7,721 bases of DNA from an uncultured Oscillospiraceae bacterium (GTDB lineage: Bacteria > Bacillota > Clostridia > Oscillospirales > Oscillospiraceae): positions 1 through 7,721 of the forward strand of contig CAKUJL010000068.1 of assembly GCA_934661715.1 (NCBI GenBank), written 5' to 3'. The notes under the pieces were generated by a model. The model was given only the letters and a program-made list of their open reading frames with translations, was not told where the DNA came from and did no database searches. Within the stretch, counting starts at the first letter, position 1. Each line of letters begins with the position of its first letter. Made by a program: the position numbers and the translations under genes. Shown here one piece after another: positions 1 through 6,911 of this stretch.

Positions 1-93
1 GTGTCCGACCTGCTGAGCCAGTGCGCGAAGGGCAAGCCCCTTTCCATCCGCATCCAGCGCGAGGACATGTTCGACGCCATGTACAAGCTTTGA
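1..93 (+). CDS. ACT domain-containing protein, UPF0237 family (3' end only)
   Basis: This is the C-terminal 30 codons of a gene that begins before the window; the reading frame is open from base 1 to the TGA at 91-93. The GTG at base 1 is probably an internal Val codon. The tail contains IRIQREDMFDAMYKL, which resembles the end of the small (about 90 residue) UPF0237 ACT proteins of Firmicutes, which close with a similar ...IFEAMYNI. These proteins are a single ACT domain, a fold that commonly binds amino acids, and are almost always encoded directly upstream of a UPF0210 gene, as here (9-base gap). The likely role is as a small ligand-binding regulatory partner of the next gene product, but that is inference. 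The call rests on tail similarity recalled from the family plus the neighbour. Confidence 0.78.
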   Translation: MSDLLSQCAKGKPLSIRIQREDMFDAMYKL

Positions 94-102
94 GGTGCCG
101 CC

Positions 103-1461
103 ATGCCGAGTTTACAGCACGTTATTGACGCGATCGACATGATCGACAAGCAGCACCTCGACATCCGCACGATCACGATGGGCATTTCGCTTCTGGATTG
201 CGCGGACGAGGACGCGAAGCGCAGCTGCGAGAAAATTTACGATAAAATCTGCCATAAGGCCGAAAATCTGGTGAAAACCGGCGAAGCGATCGAGCGCGAG
301 TTCGGCATTCCGATTGTCAACAAGCGCATCTCCGTCACGCCGATGGCGCTCGTCGCCGGAAGCAGCCGGACGGAAGACTACGTGCCCTTCGCCATCACGA
401 TGGACAAGGCCGCGAAGGCCTGCGGCGTTGACTTCATCGGCGGCTTTTCCGCGCTCGTGCAGAAGGGCTTTACGACCGGCGACCATCGCCTCCTAAACTC
501 CATCCCGCAGGCGCTGGCCGAAACCGACCTCGTCTGCTCGAGCGTCAACGTCGGCTCGACCAAGGCTGGCATCAACATGGACGCCGTGGCGCAGATGGGA
601 AGGATCATCAAGCAGACTGCGCACCTGACACGAGAGCAGGACGGTCTCGGCTGCGCGAAGCTCGTCGTGTTCTGCAACGCCGTCGAGGATAACCCCTTTA
701 TGGCCGGCGCGTTCCACGGCGTGGGCGAGGCCGAGTGCGTCGTGAGCGTCGGCGTTTCGGGCCCCGGCGTCGTGCACCACGCGCTGCAATTCTGCAAGGG
801 CGAAAGGTTTGACGTCGTCGCCGAGACGATCAAAAAGACCGCCTTCCAGATCACCCGCATGGGCCAGATGGTCGCAGCGGAGGCCGCGCGGCGGCTCAAC
901 ACCGAGTTTGGCATCGTCGATCTGTCTCTTGCCCCGACGCCTGCCGTGGGCGACAGCGTGGCGCGGATTTTGGAGGAAATGGGCCTTTCCGTCTGCGGCA
1001 CGCACGGAACGACGGCGGCGCTGGCACTTCTCAACGACGCGGTCAAAAAGGGCGGCATCATGGCCTCCGGCCACGTGGGCGGCCTCTCCGGCGCGTTCAT
1101 CCCCGTGTCCGAGGATGAGGGCATGATTGCGGCTGCTCTGGAAGGCACGCTGACGATCGATAAATTGGAAGCGATGACCTGCGTCTGCTCGGTCGGCCTC
1201 GACATGATCGCCGTTCCCGGCGAGACGAGCGCGGACACCATTTCCGCCATCATCGCCGACGAAGCGGCCATCGGCATGGTCAACAGCAAGACGACCGCCG
1301 TCCGCGTCATCCCCGTCGAGGGAAAGACCGTGGGCGACATGGTCGAGATGGGAGGCCTTCTTGGCTCGGCTCCCGTCATGCCCGTACACGCGGCCTCGAG
1401 CGAGGTCTTCATCGCCCGCGGCGGCAGAATTCCGGCTCCGTTACAGAGCCTCAAAAACTAA
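103..1461 (+). CDS. UPF0210 (DUF711) family protein, 'PFL-like'
   Basis: A complete 452-residue protein, the usual length for UPF0210/DUF711. Highly conserved family blocks are visible: [14 protein letters not shown] near residues 20-33, [13 protein letters not shown] at 68-80, [14 protein letters not shown] at 109-122, [15 protein letters not shown] at 145-159, [14 protein letters not shown] at 197-210, [15 protein letters not shown] at 273-287, [14 protein letters not shown] at 299-312 and [19 protein letters not shown] at 327-345. Databases often call the family 'PFL' because its fold resembles pyruvate formate-lyase, but I see no glycyl-radical motif near the C-terminus (it ends [13 protein letters not shown]), so radical chemistry should not be assumed. 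The molecular function is unknown. The start at 103 is supported by GAGGTG at 92-97, which overlaps the stop codon of the ACT gene, so translation is probably coupled. The pairing with an ACT protein and a downstream PLP enzyme suggests a link to amino-acid metabolism (inference). Confidence 0.95.
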   Translation: MPSLQHVIDAIDMIDKQHLDIRTITMGISLLDCADEDAKRSCEKIYDKICHKAENLVKTGEAIEREFGIPIVNKRISVTPMALVAGSSRTEDYVPFAITMDKAAKACGVDFIGGFSALVQKGFTTGDHRLLNSIPQALAETDLVCSSVNVGSTKAGINMDAVAQMGRIIKQTAHLTREQDGLGCAKLVVFCNAVEDNPFMAGAFHGVGEAECVVSVGVSGPGVVHHALQFCKGERFDVVAETIKKTAFQITRMGQMVAAEAARRLNTEFGIVDLSLAPTPAVGDSVARILEEMGLSVCGTHGTTAALALLNDAVKKGGIMASGHVGGLSGAFIPVSEDEGMIAAALEGTLTIDKLEAMTCVCSVGLDMIAVPGETSADTISAIIADEAAIGMVNSKTTAVRVIPVEGKTVGDMVEMGGLLGSAPVMPVHAASSEVFIARGGRIPAPLQSLKN

Positions 1462-1490
1462 CTTTTTTCGATCATTTCTACCCCCATGAG

Positions 1491-1496
1491 AAAGGA
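1491..1496 (+). promoter_or_regulatory. Ribosome binding site that sets the start of the PLP enzyme
   Basis: AAAGGA ends 7 bases before the ATG at 1504. The alternative in-frame ATG at 1486 has only TTTCTACCCCC before it, with no purine-rich site. This decides the start as 1504 and removes six residues (MRKEIP) from the longest possible reading. Confidence 0.8.
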
Positions 1497-1503
1497 AATC
1501 CCT

Positions 1504-2559
1504 ATGAACCAGAATATCCAGAACGCAAAAAAGCACTTTGAAAACCTTCCGCACGTGACGCTCGGCTTCTTCCCGACGCCGCTTTACAAGCTGGAGACGT
1601 TGTCCCGCGACCTCGGCGTGAATCTGTACATCAAGCGCGACGATTTTACGGGCATGAACCTCTTCGGCGGCAACAAGATCCGCAAGCTCGAATATCTGCT
1701 CGGAGACGCCGTTTCCAAGGGCTGCAAGGCCGTTGTGACCTATGGCGCGACGCAGTCGAATCACGCGATGGAGACCGTTTCGGCCTGCCGCCGCTGCGGA
1801 TTGGAGCCGATCTTGTATCTGACGGCGGTCGTGAAGCCCGATGAAAAGGACGTCCGCGCGAACCTGCTTCTGGATAAGGTCATGGGCGCGGAAATTCACA
1901 TCGTGGACATCGGCCCGGATGAGACCGAGGACGACGCGGAGGCGCGGTCTTTCGTGATGGGCGCAGAGCACGCGGCGCGGCTGACGGCTGCGGGAACCCC
2001 GTGCTACGACGTTCCGATGGGAGGCGCGAGTCACGTGGGCTCGATTGGCTTTGCGGCGGGCTTTGTGGAGCTGGCCGAACAGCTGGACGAGATGAACATA
2101 AATGCTGATTATGTCTACCATGCGACCGGCACCGGCGGCACGATGGCAGGTCTGGCCGCGGGCCGGAAGCTCGTGGGAAGCGAGACGAAGATCCGCTCGA
2201 TCTCCGTCAGCCCGAAAAACGAGTTTTACCTCACCAAGGTGCAGAACCTCGCCAATCAGGTGCTGATTGACCTGGGCAGCGCGGTGCGCGTTGACAAGGA
2301 CCTTGATCTCTTCCTCGACCAGGGCTACTACGCGCCCGGCTATGAGCAGCCGAACGAGAAGGCCAGCGAGGCCATCCGTCTTCTTGCCCGGCGCGAGGGT
2401 CTGTTCGTCGACCCCGTCTACACCGGAAAGGCGCTTGCGGGTCTGATCGACCACATCCGCACGGGAAAGGTCGAACAGGGGAGCACCGTCGTCTTCTGGC
2501 ACACCGGCGGCGCCACCGCCCTCTTCGCCGAGCAGGAAATGCTGGGGGAGATTTTTTGA
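1504..2559 (+). CDS. dcyD: D-cysteine desulfhydrase (PLP-dependent, ACC deaminase family)
   Basis: A 351-residue fold-type II PLP enzyme of the D-cysteine desulfhydrase/ACC deaminase family, predicted to convert D-cysteine to pyruvate, H2S and ammonia in the cytoplasm. Residues from the start used here: YIKRDD at 42-47, the PLP-lysine motif GGNKIRKLE with Lys58, TQSNH at 83-87, the phosphate-binding loop ATGTGGT near 207-213, and DPVYTGK near 303-309. Two positions discriminate function in this family: ACC deaminases carry Glu after DPVY and Leu in the C-terminal H-x-GG motif. This protein has Thr at both (Thr307 and Thr334), as D-cysteine desulfhydrases have Ser/Thr. I therefore favour desulfhydrase over ACC deaminase. 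The start at 1504 is preferred over the in-frame ATG at 1486 because AAAGGA lies at 1491-1496, 7 bases before 1504 and inside the longer reading. The gene follows the UPF0210 gene by 42 bases and precedes a strong terminator. Other D-amino acid substrates cannot be excluded. Confidence 0.88.
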   Translation: MNQNIQNAKKHFENLPHVTLGFFPTPLYKLETLSRDLGVNLYIKRDDFTGMNLFGGNKIRKLEYLLGDAVSKGCKAVVTYGATQSNHAMETVSACRRCGLEPILYLTAVVKPDEKDVRANLLLDKVMGAEIHIVDIGPDETEDDAEARSFVMGAEHAARLTAAGTPCYDVPMGGASHVGSIGFAAGFVELAEQLDEMNINADYVYHATGTGGTMAGLAAGRKLVGSETKIRSISVSPKNEFYLTKVQNLANQVLIDLGSAVRVDKDLDLFLDQGYYAPGYEQPNEKASEAIRLLARREGLFVDPVYTGKALAGLIDHIRTGKVEQGSTVVFWHTGGATALFAEQEMLGEIF

Positions 2560-2571
2560 AGTAAACGTGAA

Positions 2572-2605
2572 GCCGCCGGAAAGCGCAGCTTTCCGGCGGC
2601 CTTTT
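2572..2605 (+). terminator. Rho-independent terminator between convergent genes
   Basis: A perfect 13-bp stem: GCCGCCGGAAAGC (2572-2584) pairs with GCTTTCCGGCGGC (2588-2600) around a 3-base loop, followed by CTTTT at 2601-2605. It begins 12 bases after the stop of the dcyD-like gene and ends just before the stop of the convergent P-loop gene at 2608. The T-tract is good for plus-strand transcription. On the minus strand the bases after the stem are only weakly T-rich, though the AAAAAA-forming run at 2551-2557 lies further out. It may serve both converging units, but the plus-strand role is the better supported. Confidence 0.9.
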
Positions 2606-2607
2606 CA

Positions 2608-3582
2608 TTACTTCTGATAATGGCTCCACATATTATCGGTTGCCTCGCGGATGGCCTTGGTGACGTCGGCCACGAGCGCGGCGTCCCATTTTTCGGGGGC
2701 TTCGCGGAGGAAGGAGGTCTTGTCTACGCGGTTGTCGAAAATGCCGATGGGCACATGGTACGTATTGCCGTGCGCGTTGACTGTCACGGTATTGGGAACG
2801 TCGCTCGTCTTCACGAGGTACTCCATATCGTCGCAGCCGTACTCGCCCAGCATGACCGACAGCGGCACGCCGTGGTGCAGATTCGAGCCGGGATCGTTGG
2901 GGTCGGCGCGGTCGGCGTTCTTGCGGCGGGACTCCTCGGGTGTGACCCAGATGTACAAGATCGCCGCGTTTTCCAGAATTTCGGGGCAGAACATCGGCAG
3001 CGAATACTGATATCCGTCCGAGCCCTTAAGCGGCATGGAAGCGCCGTCCGGCCCGCCGCGCGCGCACTCGATGATGATGGTCTTGCCGTCAAACGTGTCG
3101 GGGTAGGCGTCCTGCTTATCCTTGAGCATCGCGGCAGCCTCCGCCTCTAATTTCTCGGCAAGCTTTTTGCGGATATCCGCCGGGAGCTTTCCAAGACGCG
3201 GGGCGATACCCGCAATGCGCGAGGCGCGGTCGTACCGGTCAAAGAGCAGCTGCGCCGCCGAGTCCGGCTTCTGCACGTTGCGGTTCATGAGGTCCTGATA
3301 ATCCTCGTTCAGCAGGCAGCACAGCGTGCCCCAGTCGCGGCCGTCGATGAACGGCTCTTCGCCGGGGTAGAAGACTCTATCCTGGCCCATCGCCTGAAGC
3401 TCGTTGTCGATGCGGCGCATCATGTGCACATAGGGGAAATCGTCGAGCTGAAGATTTTCGCCGATGTAAAACTCCTTTTTGAGCCGTTCGGGCTCGATAT
3501 TCGCCATAAAATTGCGGACCTCGGACTTGCCCGAAGCGGGAAGCGCCTGCAAAAGAACGACTTTGAAGACATTGTTTTCCAT
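2608..3582 (-). CDS. Uncharacterised P-loop NTPase, possibly a nucleotide/small-molecule kinase-like protein
   Basis: A 324-residue protein I do not recognise as a named family. It opens with a beta-strand-like segment and a Walker A motif, A-LPAS-GKS at residues 13-20 ([AG]xxxxGK[ST] with Ala in the first position). A hydrophobic strand ending in acid, KTIIIECARGG at 167-177, could be the Walker B or core strand. ILYIWVTPEESRRKNADR at 208-225 carries several basic residues, like the lid of P-loop kinases. LDDFPYVHMMRRID at 46-59 may contribute to acceptor binding. There is a helical, charged middle (about 110-160), no signal peptide and no membrane segment, so it is probably cytoplasmic. The start is well fixed by AGGAGG at 3590-3595, 7 bases upstream. 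The gene is last in the minus-strand cluster, 32 bases after the nucleotidase, suggesting co-expression. Phosphotransfer is inferred from the fold motifs only; a GTPase or other NTPase role is possible. Confidence 0.85.
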   Translation of the reverse strand: MENNVFKVVLLQALPASGKSEVRNFMANIEPERLKKEFYIGENLQLDDFPYVHMMRRIDNELQAMGQDRVFYPGEEPFIDGRDWGTLCCLLNEDYQDLMNRNVQKPDSAAQLLFDRYDRASRIAGIAPRLGKLPADIRKKLAEKLEAEAAAMLKDKQDAYPDTFDGKTIIIECARGGPDGASMPLKGSDGYQYSLPMFCPEILENAAILYIWVTPEESRRKNADRADPNDPGSNLHHGVPLSVMLGEYGCDDMEYLVKTSDVPNTVTVNAHGNTYHVPIGIFDNRVDKTSFLREAPEKWDAALVADVTKAIREATDNMWSHYQK

Positions 3583-3589
3583 AAAAGTT

Positions 3590-3595
3590 CCTCCT
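3590..3595 (-). promoter_or_regulatory. Consensus ribosome binding site of the P-loop gene
   Basis: On the minus strand this reads AGGAGG, a full match to the anti-Shine-Dalgarno core, 7 bases before the ATG at 3582. It is clearly stronger than the site before the upstream nucleotidase gene, so the P-loop protein is probably translated independently and well. Confidence 0.85.
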
Positions 3596-3614
3596 GTGCC
3601 CGAAAAGGGCGTGT

Positions 3615-5129
3615 TTATGAGATGATGTTGAGCCAGCGCGATTTGTCAACTGTGATGGTTTTGCAGCGCTCGACGTATTGCAAAATGAGCTCCTGCATTT
3701 CCGTCTGGCCTTCTGATAAGAGGGGAGCGGCCTTGTAGCAGCCATAGCCGCCGGCGCCGGACGCGCGGTAATTGTTGAGGCAGAGCATAAGCTCCTTTTC
3801 TTCCGGCAGCTCCTCGCCGCCATAGACGATCGAAAGGACGCGCTCACCTACAGGGCGGCCTAAATCCGCCGTGACCGTGAGGCCGAGGTAGTAATCGTAA
3901 TTGAAATGCTGAACGATCGGCTCTAAATACTCCCGGCTCACGCAGACAGCGCCGTCCGGCGTGTGGTCGAAGTACGATAGATCGCGCTCGAGGGCGGTCT
4001 TGAGGACGCTTCTGCTGACGCGGATGGTCTTGAGCGTGTTGGGAAAGGCGTAGCTGGAGACGATGGCACGGTTGGTCACCTGCTGCGGAAAGTCGAGCAC
4101 CTGATTGGAAAGGGAAGTCACGGAAATATCCGCGCCGGTGGCATCAAGCTGCACCTGATTGAAGAAATTTGCCAGAAGCGACCCGTGCAGCGCCAGATCG
4201 AGCGGTTTCCCTCCCGGAAGCGGCACGTCGAGCGTACCAACTTGCCGGTCCAGCCACGCGCTCAGCTCCGCTTCGACTGGCCGAAGCAGCTCCGTTGCTT
4301 CGGGAAGCGGCGTATCGCCCGCGGGCATGAGCTTCGAGACGGCCTTCACACTGCCGCGGTCGGCGGTAATGTTCATGCGGATGAATTTCGATGTCTTGTC
4401 CGGCGGCTGGCAGGTGTACGTTCCGCCAATTTGCAGGTTCTCTGCCTCCATGTGCTGGTGCGCGGCAAGCAGAATGTCAAAGCCGAGCTCGCGGCAGATG
4501 CGCCAGCCCTGGTTTTCCCCCGTCTGCGAGAGAATTTTCCCGGTTTTCACATCCGCCTCAAACCCGCCGTGGTAAATGCAGACCGTCACGTCGACCTTTG
4601 CGCGGCGAAGCTCGGAAAGCGCTGTCCACGCAGCGGCAAACGCATCGTGCACGGTGATGCCGGCCATCGTCTCCGCGGGCTCAAACTGCGCGACAAACGG
4701 CGTGATGATGCCGGTCAGGCCCACGCGAAGTCCGTTTTCCAGCGTGACGACCGCCGTTTTCTGCACGCCGCGGATGCCGTCCACATTCGCGCACAGGCAC
4801 GTCGCGTCGAGCACGTCAAGATACCGCTCGATCACGTCCTTGCCGTAGTCAAAGTCGTGGTTTCCGAGCGTGACAAAATCGTATCCGCCGAGGTTCAAAA
4901 GCTTTGCCGGAAGGGAAGTGACGTCCTTTTCCTCGTGGCTCAAAAAATACGTCAGAGGCGTACCCTGCAAGGTATCGCCGCCGTCGATGACAAGCGTATT
5001 CCCGTCCTTTTGAAACTGCGACAGGCAGTTCGCAAGACCGGAAGGCGCAGCTTTGCCCGTCGCGTAGTTGACCGGCGAAAAGCACCCATGAATGTCGCTT
5101 GTGTAGTAAATTGTCAAATTACGTTCCAT
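3615..5129 (-). CDS. Cytoplasmic bifunctional metallophosphatase / 5'-nucleotidase (CpdB/UshA/YfkN-like)
   Basis: A 504-residue, two-domain protein. The N-terminal calcineurin-like metallophosphatase domain has all family metal ligands: Asp12 and His14 in SDIHG, Asp52 in GGDTLQG, Asn90 and His91 in GNHDFD (His91/Asp94 being the expected catalytic pair), His187 in YHGG, and His224 and His226 in AAHQH. The C-terminal 5'-nucleotidase substrate domain (about 295-490) includes NNYRASGAGGYG at 452-463, a form typical of 2',3'-cyclic nucleotidase-like members. The expected reaction is hydrolysis of nucleoside monophosphates, cyclic nucleotides or other phosphomonoesters with two divalent metals. Unusually for the family there is no signal peptide: the first metal ligand is residue 12. 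The start at ATG 5129 has a modest GGAAA upstream. A longer reading from a TTG at 5198 would overlap the permease gene and adds no hydrophobic segment, so I reject it. It lies 52 bases after the permease and 32 before the P-loop gene. Confidence 0.92.
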   Translation of the reverse strand: MERNLTIYYTSDIHGCFSPVNYATGKAAPSGLANCLSQFQKDGNTLVIDGGDTLQGTPLTYFLSHEEKDVTSLPAKLLNLGGYDFVTLGNHDFDYGKDVIERYLDVLDATCLCANVDGIRGVQKTAVVTLENGLRVGLTGIITPFVAQFEPAETMAGITVHDAFAAAWTALSELRRAKVDVTVCIYHGGFEADVKTGKILSQTGENQGWRICRELGFDILLAAHQHMEAENLQIGGTYTCQPPDKTSKFIRMNITADRGSVKAVSKLMPAGDTPLPEATELLRPVEAELSAWLDRQVGTLDVPLPGGKPLDLALHGSLLANFFNQVQLDATGADISVTSLSNQVLDFPQQVTNRAIVSSYAFPNTLKTIRVSRSVLKTALERDLSYFDHTPDGAVCVSREYLEPIVQHFNYDYYLGLTVTADLGRPVGERVLSIVYGGEELPEEKELMLCLNNYRASGAGGYGCYKAAPLLSEGQTEMQELILQYVERCKTITVDKSRWLNIIS

Positions 5130-5152
5130 GTTTGTGTTTCCAGAGGGATGGA

Positions 5153-5176
5153 GCGAGGGCGCATAAGCGCCCTCGC
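5153..5176 (-). other. Intergenic hairpin without T-tract
   Basis: A perfect 10-bp GC-rich inverted repeat, GCGAGGGCGC (5153-5162) and GCGCCCTCGC (5167-5176), around a 4-base loop. It begins 5 bases after the stop of the permease gene at 5182 and ends 23 bases before the nucleotidase start. On the minus strand it is followed by TCCATCCCTC, so it lacks the T-run of a standard intrinsic terminator. It may protect the upstream mRNA end, partly reduce read-through, or set different expression of transporter and nucleotidase. The structure is seen directly; the roles are inference. Confidence 0.7.
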
Positions 5177-5181
5177 GTGTG

Positions 5182-6039
5182 TTATTCGCCGTGCGCAAGC
5201 TTTCTGCGGATGCGCGTGGAGATGAGTTCGATGATGAGAACGAGGACCATCAAGCCCCAGACGAACGAGCCGACCATGCCCCAGCGGCGGGAGTTCAGAC
5301 ACTGCACCAGCGATGCGCCGATGCCGCCCGCGCCCACGATGCCGAGCGTCGTCGCGTCCTTGAGGTTGATGTCGAAGCGGTAGATCGTGGTCGAAATGAA
5401 GCTTGCCGTCAGCTGCGGCAGAACGCCGTAGCGGATCTTCTGGAACGGCGTGCAGCCCATCGCGTCGAGGCTCTCGAGAATGTGCGTGTCGAGGTCTTCA
5501 ATCGCCGTAATGTACATCTTCGAGATCATGCCGATCGAGCAGACCGACTGTGTAATGACGCCGCAGGCCGCGCCGGGGCCCGTCACGCGGATCCACATCA
5601 GCGCCCAGACAATCGACGGAATGGTGCGGATCATGAGGATCAGCACGCGGACAATATACGCCACGGCCTTCGGCATGATGTTGAACGAGGCCAGAAACGC
5701 GAAGGGAATGGCAAGAATTGCGCCGAAGATCGTACCGAGGACGGCGATGGCCATTGTCTGTAAAAGAAGATACGGAACATCGGAGTCGCCGGTGCCGAAC
5801 AGCAGGTTCGTGTCCGGATGGAACACGCCGTGGACAACGCCCTTTGCGACCTCGGTGCCCGTGGCGGTGAGGCCGGTGAAGTGGATATCGTCTGCCGACC
5901 AGCCGACGAGAAGCGCCACCAGCAGCACGATGACGAGGTACAAAACCCACTTGCGCGGGCGGTTGGCGTACATTTCAAGCGTCGTGAGCTTGCGGTCGAG
6001 CGACTGCTCGAGCATGGCAATTTTATCTTTTTTCTGCAT
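5182..6039 (-). CDS. phnE: Phosphonate-type ABC transporter permease, PhnE family (second permease)
   Basis: A 285-residue inner-membrane protein of the PhnE family. After a charged N-terminus there is a first membrane segment at about 31-47, an extracytoplasmic stretch, then further segments at about 90-117, 124-150, 157-178, 211-222 plus the glycine-rich GIVGAGGIGASL, and 255-275. The permease EAA-type coupling loop is ESLDAMGCTPFQKIRYGVLPQL-like at 189-210, where it contacts the ATPase. The RTIPSIVWALMW stretch at 138-149 is characteristic of PhnE proteins. A strong AAAGGAGG at 6047-6054 precedes the ATG and shares a base with the stop codon of the first permease gene, so the two are likely co-translated. 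The two permeases are paralogues and probably form a heterodimer. Substrate could be phosphonate, phosphite, phosphate ester or a related compound; the sequence does not settle it. Confidence 0.93.
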   Translation of the reverse strand: MQKKDKIAMLEQSLDRKLTTLEMYANRPRKWVLYLVIVLLVALLVGWSADDIHFTGLTATGTEVAKGVVHGVFHPDTNLLFGTGDSDVPYLLLQTMAIAVLGTIFGAILAIPFAFLASFNIMPKAVAYIVRVLILMIRTIPSIVWALMWIRVTGPGAACGVITQSVCSIGMISKMYITAIEDLDTHILESLDAMGCTPFQKIRYGVLPQLTASFISTTIYRFDINLKDATTLGIVGAGGIGASLVQCLNSRRWGMVGSFVWGLMVLVLIIELISTRIRRKLAHGE

Positions 6040-6053
6040 CTGACGTCCTCCTT

Positions 6054-6908
6054 TCAGCTCAGCTTCTTGCGAAGGTATTCGCTGAAGAAGTCGATGACGA
6101 CAACGACCACGAACAGCGACAGCAGAACCGTGCCGAGGCTGTTATAGTCGCGCCAGCCAATGCGCTCGTTGATCGTAATGCCGAGGCCGCCTGCGCCGAC
6201 GTAGCCCAAAATGGCCGAAGCGCGGACGTTCATCTCAAAGCAGTACAGGCAGTGGCTCAGGTAAACCGGCAGAATCTGCGGCACGCAGGCTGACCAGAAC
6301 GCCTGAAATTTGTTCGCGCCCAGCGCTTCCATTGCCTCAAACGGGCCCATGTCGATGGTCTCGATGGACTCGAAGAGCATCTTGGCGACGATGCCGAAGG
6401 TGAAAATCGCGATGGCGATCGTGCCGGAGAAGGTGCCGAGCGAGAAAATCAGGGCGCAGACGAGCGCGATGATGAGCGTCGGGAGCGTGCGAATTAAGCC
6501 CAGAAGAAACCGGATGAGCCAGACCACGGGAACGCTCTTATTGATGTTGCTGGAAGACAGAATGGCGACTGGCAGGGCCAGCACGCAGCCGATGACCGTG
6601 CCGAGGATCGACATTTTGATCGTGTCGATGAGAGGGGAGACGACCTTCGGGAAGAACGACCAGTCGGGTCTGAAAATCTTCTCGAGAAGATCGACCATTT
6701 TGCTGAATTTGGTGATGACCGTGTGCAGATCGAAGCCCGTCATTTTCAGAGACAGCCAGATGATGACCGCCAGCAGCAAAACGATCAGGGGCGTCCGGCT
6801 CCGTTTCCGCTGCACCGAGTGGCCGTTGGAAAGCGTCACGGTCTGGGGCTTAAAGATGCGGTCATAGAGCGTCAGCTTCATGAGGCTGGAGGTGTTTTGT
6901 TCGTCCAT
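6054..6908 (-). CDS. phnE: Phosphonate-type ABC transporter permease, PhnE family (first permease)
   Basis: A 284-residue membrane protein, paralogous to the next permease in the operon. It has a roughly 38-residue polar and basic N-terminus, a membrane segment at about 40-54, then segments at about 95-118, 127-153, 161-178 and 259-275. The EAA-type loop EAMEALGANKFQAFWSACVP at 191-210 and the YVGAGGLG turn at 236-243 match the PhnE pattern, as does LIRTLPTLIIALV at 138-150. The gene starts only 3 bases after the ATPase stop codon, and its ribosome site (AGAGAGG) lies inside the last ATPase codons, indicating translational coupling. An internal ATG at residue 10 is a weaker alternative start. 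With the ATPase and the other permease it would make an importer whose solute-binding protein is not in the window. Confidence 0.92.
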   Translation of the reverse strand: MDEQNTSSLMKLTLYDRIFKPQTVTLSNGHSVQRKRSRTPLIVLLLAVIIWLSLKMTGFDLHTVITKFSKMVDLLEKIFRPDWSFFPKVVSPLIDTIKMSILGTVIGCVLALPVAILSSSNINKSVPVVWLIRFLLGLIRTLPTLIIALVCALIFSLGTFSGTIAIAIFTFGIVAKMLFESIETIDMGPFEAMEALGANKFQAFWSACVPQILPVYLSHCLYCFEMNVRASAILGYVGAGGLGITINERIGWRDYNSLGTVLLSLFVVVVVIDFFSEYLRKKLS

Positions 6909-6911
6909 GCG

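Noticed and set aside
378..1454. Long minus-strand open frame (358 codons) opposite the UPF0210 gene, and another at 493-1389
   Set aside because: They lie wholly antisense to a clearly conserved gene, have Ser/Arg/Ala/His-rich composition typical of GC-rich shadow frames, and show no recognisable motif.
1434..1468. Possible terminator after the UPF0210 gene (GGCTC/GAGCC stem and a later T-run)
   Set aside because: The stem is only 5 bp with a 7-base loop, lies inside the coding end, and the T-run begins more than 10 bases after it, so termination here is unlikely.
1441..2502. 353-codon minus-strand open frame opposite the PLP enzyme gene
   Set aside because: The plus-strand protein has intact family motifs over its whole length. 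The antisense product is Arg/His/Val-rich low-information sequence.
3598..3610. Small hairpin between the nucleotidase and P-loop genes
   Set aside because: Only four GC pairs with a 5-base loop and mismatched flanks; this is expected by chance and lacks a T-run.
5129..5198. Extended N-terminus of the nucleotidase from a TTG at 5198
   Set aside because: It would overlap the permease coding end, translate through the hairpin at 5153-5176, and add 23 polar residues unlike any signal peptide. The ATG at 5129 leaves the family's usual start just before the SDIHG motif.
4185..5225. 346-codon plus-strand open frame opposite the nucleotidase gene
   Set aside because: It is antisense to a protein with all metal-binding motifs. 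Its high Arg/Val/Ala content reflects the reverse complement of GC-rich codons.
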